Shown: positions 10,890 to 18,895, numbered from the stretch's first letter. The stretch: 44,851 bases of DNA from Micromonospora orduensis (GCF_006228125.1 NZ_VDFY01000182.1:1-44851); one strand, 5' to 3'. Notes: a model not told the origin generated them from the letters alone. Numbers and translations: made by a program.

Positions 10890-11125
10890 TGGCAGCGGGC
10901 GTTAAGGCGACCGAGCTGCGTGAGCTCTCCGAGGAGGAGCTGGTCACGAAGCTGCGGGAGGCCAAGGCGGAGCTGTTCAACCTCCGCGTGCAGGCCGCAA
11001 CCGGGCAGCTGGACAACAACCGGCGGCTGCAGGTCATCCGTCGGGAGATCGCCCGGATCTACACGATCATGCGCGAGCGCGAGCTGGGGCTCTCGGCCGC
11101 GCCGACTGAGGTGACTGCATCATGA
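10889..11125 (+). CDS. rpmC: 50S ribosomal protein L29
   Basis: This 78-residue, mostly helical protein lies beside L23 at the tunnel exit. It has the family pattern LRELSEEELVTKLREAKAELFNLRVQAATGQLDNN, followed by RREIARIYTIMRER. It overlaps rplP by one base and rpsQ by four (ATGA). The short C-terminal tail after the conserved helix is ordinary for actinobacteria. Confidence 0.97.
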   Translation: MAAGVKATELRELSEEELVTKLREAKAELFNLRVQAATGQLDNNRRLQVIRREIARIYTIMRERELGLSAAPTEVTAS

Positions 11126-11400
11126 CCGAAGACACCGCCACCGCCGCCGCGCGGTCCCGCCGCAAGGTCCGTGAGGGCCTGGTGGTCAGCGACAAGATGG
11201 ACAAGACCGTCGTGGTCGAGGTCGAGGACCGGGTTCGGCACGCTCTCTACGGCAAGATCATGCGCCGTACGAGCAAGCTGAAGGTGCACGACGAGCAGAA
11301 CGCCGCCGGCACCGGCGACCGGGTCCTGATCATGGAGACCCGGCCGCTGAGCGCCACCAAGCGTTGGCGGATCGTGGAGATCCTGGAAAAGGCCAAGTAG
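11122..11400 (+). CDS. rpsQ: 30S ribosomal protein S17
   Basis: The protein has 92 residues, a one-domain beta-barrel binding 16S rRNA in the lower body. The core RRKVREGLVVSDKMDKTVVV and the segment ending METRPLSATKRWRIVEILEKAK are typical. It has a short Thr/Ala-rich N-terminal extension. It is the last gene of the S10 cluster. A 97-nt gap with two hairpins separates it from rplN. Confidence 0.97.
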   Translation: MTEDTATAAARSRRKVREGLVVSDKMDKTVVVEVEDRVRHALYGKIMRRTSKLKVHDEQNAAGTGDRVLIMETRPLSATKRWRIVEILEKAK

Positions 11401-11414
11401 CGAAGGCTCGAGCT

Positions 11415-11473
11415 CGCCCGGCGTTGCGTCGGGCGTTGGTTCCGCCAGGCTCCGGCCGCCACGGCGGCCGGAG
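11415..11473 (+). promoter_or_regulatory. Two hairpins at the S10-spc operon junction
   Basis: CGCCCG at 11415-11420 pairs with 11430-11435, and the stem can extend inward by two pairs. Downstream, CTCCGGCCGCC at 11450-11460 is followed after two bases by its exact reverse complement at 11463-11473. No T-run follows. They lie between rpsQ and rplN and could limit read-through between the two ribosomal operons. I see no clear promoter in this 97-nt gap. Confidence 0.5.
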
Positions 11474-11497
11474 AACCGGCAGACATAGGAGATAGAC

Positions 11498-11866
11498 GTG
11501 ATTCAGCAGGAGTCGCGACTGCGCGTCGCCGACAACACGGGTGCTCGGGAGATCCTGTGCATCCGGGTTCTCGGTGGCTCCGGTCGGCGCTACGCGAGTA
11601 TCGGCGACGTCATCGTGGCCACCGTCAAGGACGCGATCCCGGGTGCCGGTGTCAAGAAGGGCGACGTCGTCAAGGCCGTCGTCGTTCGCACCGCCAAGGA
11701 GAAGCGTCGGCCGGACGGCTCGTACATCCGCTTCGACGAGAACGCCGCCGTCATCATCAAGGACGGTGGGGACCCGCGCGGTACCCGCATCTTCGGCCCG
11801 GTGGGCCGGGAGCTGCGGGACAAGCGGTTCATGAAGATTATTTCCCTCGCGCCGGAGGTGTTGTGA
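11498..11866 (+). CDS. rplN: 50S ribosomal protein L14
   Basis: The protein has 122 residues, the invariant L14 length, and lies at the subunit interface. It starts at GTG with the canonical MIQQESRLRVADNTGARE. TAGGAGA lies upstream at 11487-11493. The motif KRRPDGSYIRFDENAAVIIK is intact. It is the first gene of the spc cluster, and its stop overlaps the rplX start (GTGA). Confidence 0.98.
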   Translation: MIQQESRLRVADNTGAREILCIRVLGGSGRRYASIGDVIVATVKDAIPGAGVKKGDVVKAVVVRTAKEKRRPDGSYIRFDENAAVIIKDGGDPRGTRIFGPVGRELRDKRFMKIISLAPEVL

Positions 11867-12183
11867 CCGTGAAGGTCAAGAAGGGCGACACGGTCGTCGT
11901 CATCGCCGGCAAGGACAAGGGTGCCAAGGGCAAGGTCATCGCGGCCTACCCGCGGCAGGACAAGGTCCTCGTCGAGGGCGTGAACCGGGTCAAGAAGCAC
12001 ACCCGCATCAGCACCACCCAGCGTGGCGCCAAGACCGGCGGCATCGTCACCCAGGAGGCCCCGATCCACGTCTCGAACGTGCAGGTCCTGGACTCCGACG
12101 GCAAGCCGACCCGCGTCGGTTACCGGATCGACGACAACGGCCAGAAGGTCCGCATCGCGCGTAGCACCGGTAAGGACCTGTGA
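11863..12183 (+). CDS. rplX: 50S ribosomal protein L24
   Basis: This 106-residue protein contains the KOW motif (VKKGDTVVVIAGKDKGAKGKV), binds 23S rRNA early in assembly and lies near the tunnel exit. The GTG at 11863 overlaps the rplN stop by four bases. An in-frame GTG two codons later is a weaker alternative. The frame is open further upstream, but that part is antisense-like and overlaps rplN, so it is rejected. The central segment GVNRVKKHTRISTTQRGAKTGG is typical. Confidence 0.96.
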   Translation: MTVKVKKGDTVVVIAGKDKGAKGKVIAAYPRQDKVLVEGVNRVKKHTRISTTQRGAKTGGIVTQEAPIHVSNVQVLDSDGKPTRVGYRIDDNGQKVRIARSTGKDL

Positions 12184-12749
12184 TGACCACGGCTACCGAA
12201 AAGACCATGCCGCGCCTCAAGGAGCGGTACCGCAACGAGATCGTGGCCCAGCTGCGTGAGCAGCACAGCTACGGCAACCCCATGCAGGTGCCGCGGCTGG
12301 TCAAGATCGTCGTCAACATGGGTGTCGGCGAGGCTGCTCGCGACGCCAAGCTGATCGACGGCGCGGTCCGCGACCTCGCCACGATCACCGGCCAGAAGCC
12401 GCAGGTGCGGCGGGCGACCAAGTCCATCGCGCAGTTCAAGCTCCGCGAGGGCATGCCGATCGGCGCGAAGGTCACCCTTCGCGGTGACCGGATGTGGGAG
12501 TTCCTGGACCGGCTGCTGTCCATCTCCCTGCCGCGTATCCGCGACTTCCGCGGTCTCGACGGGCGCAAGCTGGACGGGCACGGCAACTACACGTTCGGTC
12601 TGACCGAGCAGTCGGTGTTCCACGAGATCGACCAGGACAGGATCGATCGCCAGCGGGGCATGGACATCACGGTGGTCACGACCGCCACGACCGACGACGA
12701 GGGCCGGGCGCTGCTCAAGCTCCTGGGCTTCCCGTTCAAGGAGAACTGA
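12183..12749 (+). CDS. rplE: 50S ribosomal protein L5
   Basis: This 188-residue L5 binds 5S rRNA and contacts P-site tRNA. I use the ATG at 12183, which shares a base with the rplX stop (TGATG); a GTG one codon earlier at 12180 is also possible. Family motifs are present, including VKIVVNMGVGEA, KSIAQFKLREGMPIGAKVTLRG and the end region with FGLTEQSVFHEID. It is followed after 1 nt by the S14 gene. Confidence 0.97.
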   Translation: MTTATEKTMPRLKERYRNEIVAQLREQHSYGNPMQVPRLVKIVVNMGVGEAARDAKLIDGAVRDLATITGQKPQVRRATKSIAQFKLREGMPIGAKVTLRGDRMWEFLDRLLSISLPRIRDFRGLDGRKLDGHGNYTFGLTEQSVFHEIDQDRIDRQRGMDITVVTTATTDDEGRALLKLLGFPFKEN

Positions 12750-12750
12750 G

Positions 12751-12936
12751 ATGGCCAAGAAGGCGCTGATCATCAAGGCGGCCGCGAAGCCGAAGTTCTC
12801 GGTTCGCGCGTACACCCGCTGCCAGCGGTGCGGGCGTCCGAAGGCGGTCTACCGCAAGTTCGGTCTCTGCCGGGTCTGCATCCGGGAGATGGCCCACCGC
12901 GGTGAGCTGCCGGGCGTGTCCAAGGCTTCCTGGTAA
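12751..12936 (+). CDS. rpsZ: 30S ribosomal protein S14, zinc-binding type Z
   Basis: This 61-residue short S14 carries four cysteines, C24-x2-C27 and C40-x2-C43, that bind zinc in this family. Many actinobacteria carry an additional zinc-free, longer S14 elsewhere under Zur control; none is in this window. It starts 1 nt after rplE. A 116-nt gap with two hairpins follows before rpsH. Confidence 0.97.
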   Translation: MAKKALIIKAAAKPKFSVRAYTRCQRCGRPKAVYRKFGLCRVCIREMAHRGELPGVSKASW

Positions 12937-12947
12937 GGGCGACCGCG

Positions 12948-13023
12948 TCCCGGCTGTCAGCCGGGAACTCCTGCACCGATTAGGTATTGCTCTTCGCCGT
13001 AGGCCCGGGGCTGATGCCCCGGG
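12948..13023 (+). promoter_or_regulatory. Two hairpins in the rpsZ-rpsH gap
   Basis: TCCCGGCT at 12948-12955 pairs with AGCCGGGA at 12959-12966 around a 3-nt loop. CCCGGGGC at 13004-13011 pairs with GCCCCGGG at 13016-13023 around TGAT. In Escherichia coli S8 represses the spc operon by binding near the L5 start. I cannot show that these hairpins mimic that site. They could also be attenuators. Confidence 0.4.
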
Positions 13024-13052
13024 AACCCCGGCGAGAAAGGCTGACGAAATCC

Positions 13053-13460
13053 ATGACGATGACCGACCCGATCGCAGACATGCTCACGCGTCTGCGTAAC
13101 GCCAACCAGGCGTACCACGATCAGGTGAAGATGCCCTACTCCAAGATCAAGGCGAACATCGCCGAGGTCCTGAAGGCCGAGGGTTACATCGCCACCTGGT
13201 CGGTCGAGGAGCCCGAGGAGGGCGCCGTCGGCAAGCGACTGGTCGTCGAGCTGAAGTACGGCCAGAACCGGGAGCGGAGCCTGGCCGGCATCAAGCGCGT
13301 GTCCAAGCCCGGTCTCCGGGTGTACGCCAAGTCGGACGGGCTCCCGCGGGTGCTCGGTGGGCTGGGCGTGGCGATCATTTCGACGTCCCAGGGGCTGCTG
13401 ACCGACCGGCAGGCCCGCAAGCGGAGTGTTGGCGGGGAAGTCCTCGCCTTCGTCTGGTAA
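13053..13460 (+). CDS. rpsH: 30S ribosomal protein S8
   Basis: The protein has 135 residues and binds helix 21 of 16S rRNA. The ATG at 13053 gives the canonical MTMTDPIADMLTRLRNAN. The frame is open upstream through the hairpin gap, but that part is not S8-like. GAGAAAGG lies about 14 nt before the start. The C-terminal block GLGVAIISTSQGLLTDRQAR is conserved. Confidence 0.97.
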   Translation: MTMTDPIADMLTRLRNANQAYHDQVKMPYSKIKANIAEVLKAEGYIATWSVEEPEEGAVGKRLVVELKYGQNRERSLAGIKRVSKPGLRVYAKSDGLPRVLGGLGVAIISTSQGLLTDRQARKRSVGGEVLAFVW

Positions 13461-13476
13461 CGGGAGACAGGTAGAA

Positions 13477-14019
13477 ATGTCGCGAATTGGACGTAAGTCG
13501 ATCCCGGTACCAGCCGGCGTCGACATCACGATCGACGGGCAGACCGTCAAGGTCAAGGGCCCCAAGGGCCAGCTCCAGCACACCCTCGCCGAGCCGATCA
13601 CGATCGAGCGGGCCGAGGATGGGCAGCTGAGCGTCAACCGGCCGAACGACGAGCGCAAGGCCAAGGAGCTCCACGGCCTGAGCCGCACGCTGATCGCCAA
13701 CATGATCGTCGGGGTCACCGAGGGCTACCGCAAGAGCCTGGAGATCGCCGGCACCGGTTACCGGGTCACCGCCAAGGGTTCGGACCTCGAGTTCGCGCTC
13801 GGGTTCTCGCACCCGGTGGTCGTCGCCGCCCCGGCGGGCATCACCTTCACGGTGGAGCGGCCGACCCTGTTCCATGTGGCCGGCATCGACAAGCAGCAGG
13901 TCGGTGAGGTCGCCGCCAACATCCGGAAGATCCGCCCGCCGGAGCCCTACAAGGGCAAGGGCGTGAAGTACCAGGGCGAGGTCATCCGCCGCAAGGCCGG
14001 AAAGGCAGGTAAGAAGTGA
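13477..14019 (+). CDS. rplF: 50S ribosomal protein L6
   Basis: This 180-residue L6 lies at the base of the L7/L12 stalk near the factor-binding site. It begins MSRIGRKSIPVPAGVDITI. The second repeat domain ends in the signature PEPYKGKGVKYQGEVIRRKAGK. GGGAGACAGG precedes the ATG. The stop overlaps the rplR GTG (GTGA). Confidence 0.98.
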   Translation: MSRIGRKSIPVPAGVDITIDGQTVKVKGPKGQLQHTLAEPITIERAEDGQLSVNRPNDERKAKELHGLSRTLIANMIVGVTEGYRKSLEIAGTGYRVTAKGSDLEFALGFSHPVVVAAPAGITFTVERPTLFHVAGIDKQQVGEVAANIRKIRPPEPYKGKGVKYQGEVIRRKAGKAGKK

Positions 14020-14405
14020 GCGCCACGCTGCTCAAGCGCCGCCGCGGCGTCGCCGCCAAGCGCGCCGTTGGGCGTGCGCGTCGGCACTTCCGCGTCCGCA
14101 AGAACGTCACCGGTACGGCCGAGCGTCCGCGCCTGGTCGTCACCCGTTCGCTGCGGCACATGGTCGCCCAGATCGTCGACGACTCCAAGGGTCACACCCT
14201 GGCGTCGGCGTCGACCCTGGACGCCTCGCTGCGCGGTACGGAGGGCGACAAGAGCGCCCTCGCCGGCAAGGTGGGCGCCCTGCTCGCCGAGCGGGCCAAG
14301 GCCGCCGGCGTCTCCAAGGTCGTCTTCGACCGCGGTGGCAACCGGTACGCGGGGCGTGTCGCCGCGCTTGCCGACGCCGCCCGCGAAGCCGGGCTCGAGT
14401 TCTAA
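14016..14405 (+). CDS. rplR: 50S ribosomal protein L18
   Basis: This 129-residue 5S rRNA-binding protein works with L5 in the central protuberance. It starts with GTG, overlapping rplF. The basic N-terminus (KRRRGVAAKRAVGRARRHFRVRK) and the core RPRLVVTRSLRHMVAQIVDD are typical. The C-terminus with FDRGGNRYAGRVAALADAAREAG is conserved. Confidence 0.97.
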   Translation: MSATLLKRRRGVAAKRAVGRARRHFRVRKNVTGTAERPRLVVTRSLRHMVAQIVDDSKGHTLASASTLDASLRGTEGDKSALAGKVGALLAERAKAAGVSKVVFDRGGNRYAGRVAALADAAREAGLEF

Positions 14406-14439
14406 ACAACCCCGTCACGAGAGATAAGGAAGGCTGCTG

Positions 14440-15054
14440 ATGCCAGGTCAACAGCGCCGTGGCGGCGGGTCCGGTGGCAACGAGGGTGGTCGCCGCGACA
14501 ACCGCCGTGAGGGCGGCCGCGGAAACGCGCCCGTCGAGAAGACCCCGCACCTTGAGCGGGTCGTCGCGATCAACCGCGTCGCCAAGGTCGTGAAGGGTGG
14601 TCGTCGCTTCAGCTTCACCGCCCTGGTGATCGTGGGCGACGGCGACGGCACGGTCGGCGTGGGCTACGGAAAGGCCAAGGAGGTGCCCGCGGCCATCGCC
14701 AAGGGTGTCGAGGAGGCCAAGAAGCACTTCTTCAAGGTTCCGCGTATCGGCCAGTCGATCCCGCACCCGGTGACGGGTGAGGACGCCGCTGGCGTGGTGC
14801 TGCTCAAGCCGGCCTCGGCCGGTACGGGTGTCATCGCCGGTGGTCCGGTGCGTGCCGTGCTGGAGTGCGCCGGGATCCACGACGTGCTCTCCAAGAGCCT
14901 CGGTTCGTCGAACCCGATCAACATCGTGCACGCCACCGTGGCGGCCCTGAAGGGGCTCGAGTCCCCCGAGCAGGTCGCGGCGCGTCGTGGCCTGCCGGTG
15001 GAGGACGTCGCGCCGGCCGCCATGCTGGCGTCGCGTGCGGGGGTGGCGCACTGA
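14440..15054 (+). CDS. rpsE: 30S ribosomal protein S5
   Basis: This 204-residue protein helps decoding fidelity and mRNA unwinding at the entry site. The first 30 residues form a Gly/Arg-rich tail (GGGSGGNEGGRRDNRREGG), common in actinobacterial S5. The core begins at LERVVAINRVAKVVKGGRRF. The spectinomycin-linked loop looks wild type. AAGGAAGG precedes the ATG. The stop overlaps the rpmD ATG by one base. Confidence 0.97.
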   Translation: MPGQQRRGGGSGGNEGGRRDNRREGGRGNAPVEKTPHLERVVAINRVAKVVKGGRRFSFTALVIVGDGDGTVGVGYGKAKEVPAAIAKGVEEAKKHFFKVPRIGQSIPHPVTGEDAAGVVLLKPASAGTGVIAGGPVRAVLECAGIHDVLSKSLGSSNPINIVHATVAALKGLESPEQVAARRGLPVEDVAPAAMLASRAGVAH

Positions 15055-15236
15055 TGGCACGTCTGAAGGTCACCCAGGTCCGGTCCGGTATCGGGACCAA
15101 GCAGAACCAGCGTGACTCGCTGCGTTCGCTCGGTCTCAAGCGGATCAACGACGTGGTGGTCAAGGAGGACCGGCCCGAGATCCGCGGCATGATCTTCACT
15201 GTGAACCACCTCGTGAAGGTCGAGGAGGTCGAGTAA
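15054..15236 (+). CDS. rpmD: 50S ribosomal protein L30
   Basis: This small 60-residue protein is the normal L30 length and stabilises 23S rRNA. It begins MARLKVTQVRSGIGTKQNQRD and contains the family pattern LRSLGLKRINDVVVKEDRPEIRGM. It overlaps rpsE by one base (TGATG) and rplO by one base (TAATG), so the three genes are tightly coupled. Confidence 0.96.
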   Translation: MARLKVTQVRSGIGTKQNQRDSLRSLGLKRINDVVVKEDRPEIRGMIFTVNHLVKVEEVE

Positions 15237-15679
15237 TGACGATCAAGGTGCATCACCTGCGCCCGGCGCCCGGTTCCAAGACCGCGAAGACCCGTGTGGG
15301 TCGCGGTGAGGGTTCCAAGGGCAAGACCGCTGGTCGCGGTACCAAGGGTTCCAAGGCCCGCAAGAACATCTCCGCGGCGTTCGAGGGTGGGCAGATGCCC
15401 ATTCACATGCGCCTGCCGAAGATGAAGGGCTTCAAGAACAAGTTCAAGGTGGTCTTCCAGGTGGTCAACCTGGACCGGCTCGCCGAGCTGTTCCCGAACG
15501 GCGGCCAGGTTGGTCCGCTGGAGCTGGTCGAGGCCGGTGCGGTCCGCAAGGGCCACCCGGTCAAGGTCCTCGGCACCGGGGACCTCGGCGGGGTGGCGCT
15601 CCAGGTGTCGGCGCACGCGTTCAGCGCGTCGGCCAAGGAGAAGATCGCTGCCGCCGGTGGCTCCGTCACCGAGCTGTAA
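15236..15679 (+). CDS. rplO: 50S ribosomal protein L15
   Basis: The protein has 147 residues and is a late-assembly 50S component. The N-terminal extension (HHLRPAPGSKTAKTRVGRGEGSKGKT) and the segment FEGGQMPIHMRLPKMKGFKN are the family signature. It is the last gene of the spc ribosomal cluster and is followed directly by a very strong hairpin, so secY probably has its own promoter. Confidence 0.97.
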   Translation: MTIKVHHLRPAPGSKTAKTRVGRGEGSKGKTAGRGTKGSKARKNISAAFEGGQMPIHMRLPKMKGFKNKFKVVFQVVNLDRLAELFPNGGQVGPLELVEAGAVRKGHPVKVLGTGDLGGVALQVSAHAFSASAKEKIAAAGGSVTEL

Positions 15680-15686
15680 GGCGTAC

Positions 15687-15735
15687 GACCATGGCGTCCG
15701 TCCCAGTTGTGAGTAACTGGACGGACGCCATGGTC
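15687..15735 (+). terminator. Strong 21-bp terminator hairpin after rplO
   Basis: Bases 15687-15708 pair with 15715-15735, giving 21 base pairs with a single bulged C and a 6-nt loop. TTCCT follows directly. It starts 7 nt after the rplO stop. This is the longest hairpin in the ribosomal region and probably ends the spc transcript. Confidence 0.75.
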
Positions 15736-15747
15736 TTCCTGGGCCAT

Positions 15748-15791
15748 GTGCGCCCGGTAATATCGGAATCGGTTTATGTAGCCGGGCGCAC
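15748..15791. repeat. 10-bp inverted repeat around an AT-rich core
   Basis: GTGCGCCCGG at 15748-15757 is repeated in inverse at 15782-15791. The 24 nt between them are AT-rich (TAATAT, then TTTATGT), in contrast with the surrounding sequence. It lies between the rplO terminator and secY. It could be an operator, a second hairpin with a large loop, or a promoter core; TAATAT at 15758-15763 resembles a -10 box. Confidence 0.6.
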
Positions 15792-15821
15792 CTGCCCGGA
15801 GCGGGACAGGGCTGTTAGAGT
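15792..15821 (+). promoter_or_regulatory. Possible secY operon promoter
   Basis: TAGAGT at 15816-15821 is a good -10 match. The best -35 is the weak CTGCCC at 15792-15797 with an 18-nt spacer. The leader to secY would be about 85 nt. The strong terminator upstream requires some promoter in this 234-nt gap; this is the better of two candidates. Confidence 0.35.
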
Positions 15822-15913
15822 CCCATCCCAGCCATGGATTGCGGGCGCTCGCCCGTGATCCACCCCGACCCGCCAGGGATCACCGGCGGCCCGCCTCGCG
15901 CAGGAGGAAGAAG

Positions 15914-17242
15914 TTGCTGTCCGCCTTTCTCAGTGCGTTCCGTACGCCTGACCTGCGCAAGAAGCTGCTGTTCACAGTAGGCATCATCGCGGTCTACCGG
16001 CTGGGTGCCACGCTCCCCAGCCCAGGCGTCTCGTACGGCAACGTGCAGAAGTGCCTCGACTCCATCCAGGGTGACACCACCGGGGTGGTGAACCTGCTCA
16101 ACCTCTTCTCCGGCGGGGCGCTGCTACAGCTCTCGGTCTTCGCGCTGGGCATCATGCCCTACATCACGGCGTCGATCATCCTGCAGCTGCTGACCGTCGT
16201 GATCCCGCGCTTGGAGCAGCTCCGCAAGGAGGGCCAGGCCGGCCAGGCGAAGATCACCCAGTACACGCGGTACCTGACCCTCGGTCTCGGTGTGCTGCAG
16301 GCCTCGGCGTTCGTCGCCCTGGCCCGTTCGGGGCAGCTCTTCCAGAACAAGTGCGACCAGTTCCCGATCATCCCGACCGGCACCGGCATCCCGGACTGGC
16401 TGACCCTGACCATCCTGGTGATGACGATGACCGCCGGCACCGGCATGGTCATGTGGCTCGGTGAGCTGATCACCGATCGGGGCGTCGGCAACGGCATGTC
16501 CGTCCTGATCTTCACCTCGATCGCGGCGCGGCTGCCCAGCGAGGGTTGGCAGATCAAGACCAGCAAGGGCTGGGACATGTTCGCCCTGGTCATCGCGCTG
16601 GTTCTGGTGGTCATCACCGCGGTCACGTTCATCGAGCAGGCGCAGCGCCGGATCCCGGTGCAGTACGCCAAGCGGATGATCGGCCGGCGGATGTACGGCG
16701 GCACCTCGACCTACATCCCGTTGAAGGTCAACCAGGCCGGTGTCATCCCGGTCATCTTCGGCTCGTCGCTGCTCTACCTGCCGCAGCTGGCCCTGCAGTT
16801 CTTCGACCAGAACGACAAGGGCAAGACGCAGATCTGGATCGAGAACAACCTGGTCAATCCGAGTAGCCCGATCTACATCACGGTCTACTTCCTGATGATC
16901 ATCTTCTTCACGTACTTCTACGTCTCGATCACGTTCAACCCGACCGAGGTCGCGGACAACATGAAGAAGTACGGCGGGTTCGTGCCGGGCATCCGCCCGG
17001 GCAAGCCGACCGCCGACTACCTGGACTTCATCCTCAGCCGGATCACCCTGCCGGGCGCGCTCTACCTGGGCGTCATCTCGATCCTGCCGAACTTCTTCTT
17101 CATCTGGCTGGACAACCAGCAGTACCAGAACTTCCCGTTCGGCGGCACCGCTGTGCTCATCATGGTCGGCGTCGGTCTGGAGACCGTGAAGCAGATCGAG
17201 AGCCAACTCATGCAGCGGAACTACGAAGGGTTCCTGCGGTAG
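15914..17242 (+). CDS. secY: Protein translocase subunit SecY
   Basis: This 442-residue, ten-helix membrane channel of the Sec pathway works with SecE, SecG and SecA. The start is TTG at 15914, set by AGGAGG at 15902-15907 with a 6-nt spacer. It gives MLSAFLSAFRTPDLRKKLLFT, which matches the family. Conserved pieces include GIMPYITASIILQLL, GNGMSVLIF and the cytoplasmic loop with RRIPVQYAKRM. The C-terminus ends RNYEGFLR. An in-frame earlier start would not be SecY-like. The adk start follows directly after the stop codon. Confidence 0.97.
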   Translation: MLSAFLSAFRTPDLRKKLLFTVGIIAVYRLGATLPSPGVSYGNVQKCLDSIQGDTTGVVNLLNLFSGGALLQLSVFALGIMPYITASIILQLLTVVIPRLEQLRKEGQAGQAKITQYTRYLTLGLGVLQASAFVALARSGQLFQNKCDQFPIIPTGTGIPDWLTLTILVMTMTAGTGMVMWLGELITDRGVGNGMSVLIFTSIAARLPSEGWQIKTSKGWDMFALVIALVLVVITAVTFIEQAQRRIPVQYAKRMIGRRMYGGTSTYIPLKVNQAGVIPVIFGSSLLYLPQLALQFFDQNDKGKTQIWIENNLVNPSSPIYITVYFLMIIFFTYFYVSITFNPTEVADNMKKYGGFVPGIRPGKPTADYLDFILSRITLPGALYLGVISILPNFFFIWLDNQQYQNFPFGGTAVLIMVGVGLETVKQIESQLMQRNYEGFLR

Positions 17243-17896
17243 ATGAGACTCGTTCTGGTTGGCCCGCCGGGCGCGGGCAAGGGCACTCAGGCCGAGTTCA
17301 TCGCCGCACACCTCTCGGTGCCGAAGATCTCGACCGGGGACATCTTCCGGTCGAACGTCACCCAGGGCACGCCCCTCGGTGTCGAGGCGAAGCGGTACAT
17401 GGACGCGGGCGAGCTGGTTCCGGACGAGGTCACCATCAACATGGTCCGGGACCGGCTGGCCGAGCCCGACGCCAGCGAGGGCTTCCTGCTGGACGGCTTC
17501 CCGCGGACCACTCCGCAGGCCGCCGCTCTGGACAAGCTCCTCGCCGACCTGGGCACGGCCCTCGACTTGGTCCTGGAGCTGGTCGTCGACGACGACGAGG
17601 TGATCCGGCGGCTCTCCGGCCGGCGTACCTGCCGGGGCTGCGGCAAGATCTGGCACGTCGAGTTCGACGCCACCACGCGTCCGGGGATCTGTGACCGGTG
17701 CGGCGCCGAGCTGTTCCAGCGCGACGACGACAAGCCGGAGACGATCGCCACGCGGCTCCGCGAGTACAGCGAGAAGACCGCGCCCCTGGTCGACTACTAC
17801 GGCGCCCAGGGCAAGCTGGTCGGGATCGACGCCACCGGCCCGGTGGAGGACGTCACCACCCGGGCCATCGACGCGCTGCGGTCGTACGGCGGCTGA
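17243..17896 (+). CDS. adk: Adenylate kinase
   Basis: This 217-residue enzyme interconverts ATP plus AMP and two ADP. It has the P-loop GPPGAGKGT at residues 7-15 and the AMP-binding DGFPRT motif. The lid domain carries a four-cysteine zinc site (C130, C133, C150, C153). The zinc lid is common in Gram-positive-type adenylate kinases. The ATG follows the secY stop without a gap, so it is co-transcribed with secY. This secY-adk-map order is conserved in actinobacteria. Confidence 0.98.
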   Translation: MRLVLVGPPGAGKGTQAEFIAAHLSVPKISTGDIFRSNVTQGTPLGVEAKRYMDAGELVPDEVTINMVRDRLAEPDASEGFLLDGFPRTTPQAAALDKLLADLGTALDLVLELVVDDDEVIRRLSGRRTCRGCGKIWHVEFDATTRPGICDRCGAELFQRDDDKPETIATRLREYSEKTAPLVDYYGAQGKLVGIDATGPVEDVTTRAIDALRSYGG

Positions 17897-17983
17897 GGTC
17901 CGGCCGGGCCACGGCGGATAGAGTGCGAACAGCGGGGTACGCGAGACGTGCCCCGCTGTTCGGCAACGAAAGGTAATCGCTCC

Positions 17984-18835
17984 ATGCGTCGTCCCCAGCT
18001 GGACATCCAGCTGAAGACCCCTGACCAGATCGAGAAGATGCGGGCCGCCGGGCTGGTGGTCGCCGAGGCGCTGCGCCGGATGCGCGAGGCCGTCGCCCCC
18101 GGTGTGAGCACCGCCGATCTGGACGCCATCGCCGAGTCGACCATCCGCGAGGCGGGTGCCGTTCCGTCGTTCAAGGGCTACCACGGCTTTCCGGCGTCGA
18201 TCTGCTCCTCGGTGAACGAGCAGATCGTGCACGCCATCCCCTCGGCCAAGCAGGTGCTCGCCGAGGGCGATCTCATCTCGATCGACTGCGGCGCGGTGCT
18301 GAACGGCTGGCACGGCGACTCGGCGATCACCGTGGGCGTCGGCGAGGTCGACCCGGCGCTGCTCAAGATGGCCGAGGTGGCCGAGGACGCGATGTGGGCC
18401 GGTATCGCGGCTGCCGCGCGGGGCGCCGCCAGCGGCAAGGGGCGGCTCACCGACATCTCCCACGCCGTGGAGACCGCCGTCCGTAAGGGCGGCCGGTACG
18501 GCATCGTCGACGGCTACGGCGGGCACGGCATCGGCACCGAGATGCACCAGGACCCGCACGTGCTCAACCACGGCCGTCCGGGTAAGGGGCTGCGGCTGGT
18601 CCCCGGCATGGCGCTGGCCATCGAGCCGATGATCACCATGGCGTCGCCGCGGACGGTCGAACTGGCCGACGGCTGGACGGTCGTCACCCGGGACGGTTCG
18701 GTTGCGGCACACGTCGAGCACTCGATGGCCCTGCTGCCCGACGGCGTCTGGGTGCTCACCGCCTTCGACGGAGGCCGCGCCCGCCTGGGCGACCTGGTGA
18801 CCGCCCGCCAACCAGCGGTCTCGGCCGCGTCCTGA
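17984..18835 (+). CDS. map: Methionine aminopeptidase, type I
   Basis: The enzyme removes N-terminal methionine from new proteins. The 283-residue protein carries the metal ligands in order: two aspartates in SIDCGAVLNGWHGDSAI, a histidine in GYGGHGIGTEMHQDP, and glutamates in AIEPMI and VEHSMA. GAAAGG at 17968-17973 supports the ATG at 17984; an in-frame upstream ATG at 17948 lacks such support. The 87-nt gap after adk is short enough for co-transcription. Confidence 0.96.
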   Translation: MRRPQLDIQLKTPDQIEKMRAAGLVVAEALRRMREAVAPGVSTADLDAIAESTIREAGAVPSFKGYHGFPASICSSVNEQIVHAIPSAKQVLAEGDLISIDCGAVLNGWHGDSAITVGVGEVDPALLKMAEVAEDAMWAGIAAAARGAASGKGRLTDISHAVETAVRKGGRYGIVDGYGGHGIGTEMHQDPHVLNHGRPGKGLRLVPGMALAIEPMITMASPRTVELADGWTVVTRDGSVAAHVEHSMALLPDGVWVLTAFDGGRARLGDLVTARQPAVSAAS

Positions 18836-18882
18836 CGCCCCGACGGGCCGTCCGGGGTGGGACGCGGCTGGCGTGTCGGTGG

Positions 18883-18888
18883 CATGCT
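18883..18888 (+). promoter_or_regulatory. -10-like box for a leaderless DUF1707 mRNA
   Basis: CATGCT lies 7 nt before the ATG at 18896. The same spacing of a NANNNT box occurs before five other single genes in this window. There is no Shine-Dalgarno sequence. The -35 region is weak (TGGGAC near 18858). Confidence 0.35.
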
Positions 18889-18895
18889 TGCCGGC

